The translations under genes were made by a program, and so were the position numbers. From positions 496,001-560,000 of the forward strand of contig JAIXMQ010000002.1 of NCBI GenBank assembly GCA_025716855.1: DNA of 64,000 nt, in the 5' to 3' direction. This DNA comes from Pilaira anomala (Eukaryota; Mucoromycota; Mucoromycetes; Mucorales; Mucoraceae). The notes under the pieces were generated by a model. It was given only the letters and a program-made list of their open reading frames with translations. It was not told the origin of the DNA and searched no databases. Shown in pieces: positions 58,174-64,000 of this stretch. The stretch's first letter is position 1; each line of letters opens with the position of its first letter.

Positions 58174-59097
58174 TTAAGCCTTGTAAGAGACGACACCATC
58201 GAAACGGGTCTTGAACCATTCTTGAGATTCCTCCTATAAAATGAAAAAAAAGAGCATTAATTAACCAGTTCAATTATGCAATAAACCCTTTTTCTTTAAA
58301 AAAAAAAAACTTTACCTTCTTGATACGGTGAGTGACACCGACCTTGGACTTACAGTGCTTTCTACGAGAGACACGGTTACCGGGACGGCCCATGACAACG
58401 TAGTAATCCATACCGTAAATACCAATGGAAGGATCATACTTGATACCCAAATCGATATGTTCATCAATACCGAAACCGAAGTTACCAGTTTCAGAGAAGT
58501 TACGGGCCTTGAGTTCGTATTCCTTAACCTTCAAACCACGTTCAAGAATTTCTTCGGCCTTAGGACCACGGACAGTAACGTGAACGGCAATCTTTTCGTT
58601 ACGACGAATAGAGAAAGTACGGACAGTGTAACGGGCCTTGGTGTAGACGGGAGTTTGACCAGTCAATTGTTCGAGGACCTTGGCGGCACGGGTAAGTCTA
58701 TCACCAGACTCACCAACACAAATGTTGAGAACCAACTTCTCAATTTGGAGATTGCGCATGGGGTTCTTGGTAACCTTCTGTTCTTCGGCGCTCTATTAAA
58801 CAAATTCATAATTAGCTTTCCTGGAATTCTAACTTTTGAATTCACATTGAATGCGAAAATGAAGTTATATTATCAAAGACAAAAATGTTCCAACTCCTAA
58901 ATTTTAAACACTTTTTTTTTTTCCTTTTTTTTTGAATTATTTCTAATCCTTCGCATCAATCCATTTACTCATCTAATACAACTACATCTCGCAAACTACA
59001 TGTCATCTATTCAATTTGAAATAAAAACTATCATACCATTGTTGGACTATATTGAAGCTAAAAGAGGGAGAATCAGACCTATTACCTTGAACACCAT
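58174..59097 (-). CDS. RPL11: 60S ribosomal protein L11 (uL5)
   Basis: Exons 58792-58316 and 58233-58174 encode nearly the whole protein. Blocks: [40 protein letters not shown] and [18 protein letters not shown]; last exon [19 protein letters not shown]. The first exon is tiny and ambiguous. An ATG at 59039 directly followed by GTATGA would give MSAEEQK, like yeast. An ATG at 59097 (MVFK, then GTAATA) would give a 3-residue longer start. Either way the protein is 179-182 aa, normal for the family. uL5 contacts 5S rRNA and 25S rRNA in the central protuberance. Codon use is strongly biased (GGT, AAG, TTC, CGT), as expected for high expression. Confidence 0.95.
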
Positions 59098-59762
59098 GAT
59101 AAATTTGACTGGCCGGGATCAAAAAAAAACACAAAAGCAATATTATTTTGGAAATGTTCGGACCGGGAGTAATTAAAACTTCGCTGCTGATCTGTCAAAA
59201 TGCTTTTGCTAACAATATGCTCTTTCAAAAAAATTACCTTTGCTTCATGCTATGAGTTTTAGCTTTCTTTTCTTATTAGATAAAAGGAACGCGTTAATTT
59301 TGCTTTTGTTTGTCCATTTATATATACAAAGACAAGACTTAATGGTACGCTCTTTTATGCATTGGGCTGTCTATCGAAAAAGTCAAAAGTTTTATTATAA
59401 AAGAAATGTATTTATGTCTATATATCCAAATATATCAACAATCGTCTCTTTTTTTTAAATGTTAATGAAGACATTGTCATTAAGCATTGCCAAAACAATC
59501 GTACTACATAATAATTGATAAAAGAGATAATAGCTACATAATGCTTTTTGTTTATAGAGCATGAGTTATTCAAGGACAAGTTTTAAGCTAAATATACTGC
59601 TTAGATATGTGTATATGTGCGTTGCTCAATTAGAAATTCTTTATATTCAAACCATCACTAATTCTGACAGGTCAATTAAACAGTATTAAAATTTTTGTAC
59701 GGCAGAAAAGAAGAAAGTAGCTGCAACGTGCAACAAACAGAATTTCAAAACGTCAGACCAGA
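59098..59762. other. Intergenic region upstream of RPL11
   Basis: No supported gene; the frame at 59240-59458 is low-quality. A TATATATA stretch near 59318 may belong to the RPL11 promoter on the minus strand. Confidence 0.45.
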
Positions 59763-60680
59763 ATGATGCATTTAAAAGCGAATCATCATTTCAACATGCC
59801 TATGGTCACATACAATCCATATATCCCAAGTGATGATATCGTCTATAATACTGTACCTTCTCATGCTAATCCATATGTAATTAATGAAAGTACATATTAT
59901 GCACTTGCTGCTGAGGCGGTTGCACTTGAAAGAAAAAACTTTGTAAGTTTTGATATACCTATTGATAGATTATTTTACCATGATAACTACTTATTTTTAT
60001 TTAAATTAGCCTTCAACTCTTGATGCTATTTGGACAGCAGAAGTCTTTTCTATGGATATATATTGTAAATTCAGAGACAATATGTCGTGTCTTCCTAAAT
60101 TAGAACTCGATGCTTTGATGTTAGCAAAGGACATGGCAACTGCTAATTAGTGTATCTGCCTTTGATTTGGATTCTTCCGTCTGGTTTCAGCATAAATTTG
60201 GTCTAGATGGAGAACTCCTTCAAAGGAATTCATTTTTTGAATATTTTAACATCAAAATCAGTATGATGACACCCGGGTCAAACATCGCGTGTGATACTAC
60301 CTTTCAAACGGGTGGTATCATCTTTTCTTTACCTGAGTAGGCATACAACAAGACTCAAGCTGAAATGTAAGTAATATTAATATGAGGAAAATGATATTGA
60401 TTTTTTTTTTGTTATTATTAGGATAAAGTACTGGGATGAAAACAAGTCGAGATTGGATATGCTTGTGAATAATTTTCAGTGTTTGAATCCAGGATTGAAA
60501 GTAAAGGCTTTATTTACTTACTTTCCTGTTTCAAACACTGAAATTGAAGTAGCAAGAATATCTGATCTGCTTGGATTGGAATCCAATCCTATCTTAACTG
60601 ATTACCATATTCTCATTATGAATCCCAAGACTATTGTGAATCGTTTGCGGGAAGAAATTTATTGGATTTCATGCACATAA
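59763..60680 (+). pseudogene. Decayed multi-exon gene of unknown family
   Basis: An ATG at 59763 opens HHFNMPMVTYNPYIPSDD, spliced (GTAAGT at 59943, acceptor at 60009) to PSTLDAIWTAEVFSMDIY. The frame then hits TAG near 60148. Beyond it another frame gives VSAFDLDSSVWFQHKFGLDG and NIACDTTFQTGGIIFSLPE with another TAG near 60338. After an intron (TAAGTAATATT ... ATTATTAG) comes a last exon KYWDENKSRLDMLVNNFQ, ending at TAA 60680. Coding-like composition in several pieces with stops and a frame change fits a pseudogene. Part of the breakage could be undetected introns. No family recognised. Confidence 0.45.
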
Positions 60681-61588
60681 GAAAATAAATGAATAAAAAT
60701 TTCCTTTTAAGTTTACTTTTTTTTTACAAATGATTTAGATAAAATCATTAGCTCTTTTTTTCAATCCGTTTCGTATTATGTCCAACCAATTTCATGCAAC
60801 TCTCCTAATGAGTTTATTTTCAACATTCTTTGCCGATAGTGTATCTATAACAAAGTAAACGCAACTGCTTATACTTCAAACATGTCTTGAAAGGGCGATA
60901 ATAAATACATATAGCATGTTATTTTTTATTTATTTAAGACGACGAGTGCTTGAGAAATCCAATTGGTCTCCTCTCGTAATCGTTTTACGATCAAAATTCT
61001 ATAACTAGTTAGAGATATTTATTTCTACTGCCATTTTTATTAAACAGTTCTTACTGTGCAGTTACTTTTTTGATAAAAGTGGCATTTTTTTCGAGGCAGA
61101 AACTGATTTTACAAACATACTTGATAAACGTGTAGAGACTTATAAATGAAAAAGCTCCAGTTAAAGAAAAGAGAGGGAACGACGTGAGGTTAAAGAATGA
61201 ACAGTTGCAAATTGATCAAACTTAACAGGTTTCAGTACAAAATGTTCAAATGACAACTCGAAACGAATCTTATGTATTTCAATACAACGCGAATATTGGA
61301 AAACACCAAACCTATCTGGCTTTATCACGAGCTCAAAATTAAAATAACCCCATCACTCCAATATTGACAGGAAGGCTATTAATTATTCATGGTTTGCATT
61401 GAGATCCAAATACAACATAAATAACCTTTTTGTCGCCACTTTCCCAACCTTATGCAAAAATATGTCACGTTACAGAAAAAAATAAATAAAAAGAGTACAA
61501 AACCAAATTGGTATTTTATGCAAGACTAAACAATTAATTTTATAAACTTCAAAAAGTTGTTTATTTTTATAGATAGAAGAGAAGAAAC
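60681..61588. other. Intergenic, RPS8 3' flank
   Basis: AT-rich, no repeat, no supported gene. Confidence 0.5.
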
Positions 61589-62522
61589 TTAATGCTTCTT
61601 GGACTGATAATTGAGAAAAAAAAAGTTTAGTTAGTAAAATAGAGTAAATAAATATAAAAAATCACGCTTAACGATTGCTTACCTTGATCTTACGGAGATA
61701 GAACTCGAGTTCCTTACCCTCAAGAATGTAACCATCACAACGACCAGATTGACCGGGACGAGAAGCAATGACGGCGTAAAGACGACCGGCATTGAATTGA
61801 TCGTTCAAGAGAGGATCGATGGCGGAAGTAGCAGCACGAGCAGCAATCTTCTTTTCGACACTGTTGGACTTCTTTTCAGCAGCAACGGGCTAAAAAAAAA
61901 AATATCGATTTAAAAGTTAATTTCCAAACTTCTACAACCAAAAAAAAAAACTAAAAGCTAAAATAATACTTACAGCTTCACCAGCCTTGGCCTTACCGAG
62001 AGCAATGGCGTAGTGAGATTCATACCATTGACGGAAAGGAGTGGCATCAATTTGAATGACGGCACCCTTGACAAGAGTGTTGGTACGGACCAACTCGTTG
62101 TTAGAGGAGTTGTAGACAACAGTCAAAGCACGAGTCTTGCGAGAGATACCTTCGGAACCCCAAGAGAAGTTACCAGATTCAAGACGAAGAGCACGACGCT
62201 TGAAGTTACCACCACGAACGCGAACGAGATGAATACGCTTGGCACCTAACTTGGTGTTGGCGGATTGACGACCTAACTCGAACCTTTTTTTTTAAAAAAA
62301 GAGAGTAAATTAGAATCAAAGTATATAACTAGATCTTAATGTATAAAAAAAAAATCAAAACTGGTGAAATTTCTTACTTTCTCTTCTTTCTGTATTGATC
62401 ACGTCTAGCACCGGTAGCGCTACGCTTATGGCGAGAATCACGACTGATACCTATGATTGATGGATTGTATTAGATTATATGGATGGATGGTATGGTTGAT
62501 GCTATATTGTCAATTTACCCAT
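61589..62522 (-). CDS. RPS8: 40S ribosomal protein S8 (eS8)
   Basis: Five exons: 62522-62519 (ATGG only), 62450-62378, 62283-61974, 61889-61683 and 61603-61589; product about 202 aa (yeast 200). Blocks: [80 protein letters not shown] and the C-terminal [16 protein letters not shown], then SKKH. Tiny first and last exons are typical of ribosomal protein genes in this lineage. The second intron ends T7A9G, an A-tract acceptor. Codon use is highly biased. Confidence 0.96.
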
Positions 62523-62801
62523 GGTGTTTGTAGAGAAGGAACTTAATGGCTTCTGCTCTCTGATTTCATTTTTGTCCTTTTGCAAAGCTCATACTCCGAG
62601 CATTGAATTCCGGTCCATCAAGTGGCTTATCATAAAACTCCGTTTTTTTTTTTTTTTTTTTTTAGTAGTAGTGTCGGCTGGGACGGACCCTCCAAATACA
62701 ATAAAAATTATTTTTTTGACAGATGAAAAAAGATTATACATGATAGGGGCAAATGACTAGTTTTTTATTATAATATACAGATGATAACTTTTTTATGTTT
62801 T

Positions 62802-64000
62802 CTACATGATGTTACAGCTAGTATTACGGCTTGGAGTAGAAGTTTGAATGATTAAACTTCGACTACTAGAAGTAATAGGTAACCTACGAGGAGCTGCAGG
62901 ACGCCTCATATTTTGCTTATCAATTGTCGCTTGTTCTTGTTCATTTTCTTTGCGTTTCTCTTTAATTTCTTTAGGAAAATATAATAACATGAAGCTTTGT
63001 AAAGTTTGATCTAAATTATGGGCATCTGCATTACCAACAGCATGTTTCTTTCTACAAATAGGACAATCATACATTCTTTTTTTATGTGCTTTGATTAAAC
63101 AGCGAACACAAAATACATGGCCACATTCTAAACGAATAGGTCTCCAAGCAATGGCTAATAAATAAATATATCAACTACGCGTTAGAATATGTGTATATAT
63201 ATTTATATAATTTTATACTTTGACTTACAAAAGCATACAGGACAATCATAATCATCTGGTTGAGGTACAATCGTTATCAATTTTGTCTGTACAGCATTAT
63301 ACAGTGAAAGTAATACGCCTTCAACAAAAATTGCATTACTTTTAGCAAATGTGGGAAATTCGGATGTAGCACTAAAGAAAAAAATAAATAAATAAACTTT
63401 ATGCAGAAATGTTTTTTCTTACTTACCAAAGACTGGTACGTTTATCGTGTTTCTTCAAGATTTTAATCATTGCAGTTTGATTTAAAGATTGAAAATGTTT
63501 AAAATGTACAAGTTGTGCATTAATAGACAGGAATTGAGCCAAGGCTTTTTTCGAATGGTTTGATGTTAATTTTTTAGTCTTTAATTAATGTAAGTATTTT
63601 TTGACATTTTAAAGTGATACAAGTAAATACTATATATATTACTTACTAAATTCATTCGAGCCAATTCTTCAGTAAACCAATGTAATTGATTTTGACTTCT
63701 TTGATAAGATTGTCTACTGTATTGTCCTTCAGTTTCGTTTTTGAAAATACTAGCTTCCATATATAAGCTAAATATTTCTCTCCATGCGTATAAATCTTTC
63801 TTTTGCGGTGCGGCCTATGAATGTATATATAAGATTACGATGCACTCTGTAAATATATCTATACTTACAGCAATCGTTAATCGTTCTTCTAGTGTTTCTA
63901 CAATTCCAAGAAATCTACTTTTTTCTACATCATGAAGTGCAGCAGCATGTGATAATTCATGTAAAAGTAAATGAAAGAACTCGGAATCTCTTACAAGTTC
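62802..64000 (-). CDS. SPX-RING type E3 ubiquitin ligase, 5' end outside the window
   Basis: Exons: beyond 64000-63869, 63814-63647, 63578-63427, 63371-63229 and 63154-62802; phases consistent. The 5' visible part is helical (LLLHELSHAAALHDVEKSRF, LEERLTIA), then DLYAWREIFSLYMEASIF. It is followed by ALAQFLSINAQLVHFKHFQS and AMIKILKKHDKRT, which match the C-terminal helices of an SPX domain with its KILKKHDK basic motif that senses inositol pyrophosphates. The RING follows: CPVCFSIAWRPIRLECGHVFC, VRCLIKAHKKR and CPICRKKH. The C-terminus is basic and Ser/Arg-rich. Such fungal SPX-RING proteins (relatives of plant NLA) are thought to link phosphate status to ubiquitination. Confidence 0.85.

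Noticed and set aside
58328..58900. 190-codon plus-strand frame
   Set aside because: Antisense of RPL11, which has clear conserved blocks and splice sites; codon bias of the ribosomal gene creates the open antisense frame.
1..64000. tRNA or rRNA genes
   Set aside because: I looked by eye for GTTCGA-type T-loops with matching A-boxes and for rRNA landmarks and saw none; a covariance-model scan would be decisive.

Overview
The window is nuclear DNA of a filamentous, early-diverging fungus, most likely Mucoromycota and probably Mucorales. The evidence is very AT-rich sequence with long A and T runs; genes split by many short introns (mostly 50-100 nt, GTAAGT-like donors, TAG/CAG acceptors); fungal-type MED1, UBA1, OMA1 and YCK-type casein kinase genes; and an MT-A70 adenine methyltransferase of the kind linked to 6mA in early-diverging fungi. 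I assembled exon structures by hand from splice sites and reading-frame phase. No transcript or database evidence was available.

Layout. 1-11.5 kb is a run of minus-strand genes: an unknown beta-trefoil-like protein, the mitochondrial protease OMA1, a protein with two ZNRD2-type zinc domains, a six-exon MT-A70 adenine methyltransferase carrying a Myb/SANT-like domain and a PCNA-binding (PIP-box) motif, and a large mitochondrial-type PPR protein. 11.5-14.7 kb is intergenic with a 28-bp minisatellite. 14.7-20 kb holds a convergent pair: a membrane-anchored HSL-type alpha/beta hydrolase (+) and Mediator subunit 1 (-). 20-23 kb has only decayed gene fragments. 23-25.4 kb is a low-complexity Asp/Gly repeat gene with a stop codon just before a still-spliceable C-terminus. 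27.7-29.5 kb is a membrane-type casein kinase 1.

30-36.5 kb is a transposon graveyard: Tc1/mariner fragments, two inverted copies of a Tc1 3' end about 5.3 kb apart, a frameshifted Harbinger-like DDE transposase and a PD-(D/E)XK-like gene. 37-43.7 kb returns to housekeeping: ER cyclophilin (C-terminal HAEL), UBA1 (E1), a short membrane protein and a mitochondrial-type protein. 45.9-56.3 kb: a Ser-rich membrane protein, an Emi1/DUF3128 twin-Cys protein, SmD1, a C2H2 zinc-finger protein and a three-part DENN-domain protein. 57.8-64 kb: APC11, ribosomal proteins L11 and S8, a decayed gene, and the 3' part of an SPX-RING E3 ligase running off the window.

The main candidate for something new is the MT-A70 gene (5373-7814): DNA-binding-like domain, PIP box followed by a basic stretch, and DPPW catalytic domain in one predicted protein. 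This is the layout expected of a replication-coupled 6mA maintenance enzyme, by analogy with DNMT1. Intron 3' ends made of A-tracts instead of pyrimidine tracts are a second unusual theme.
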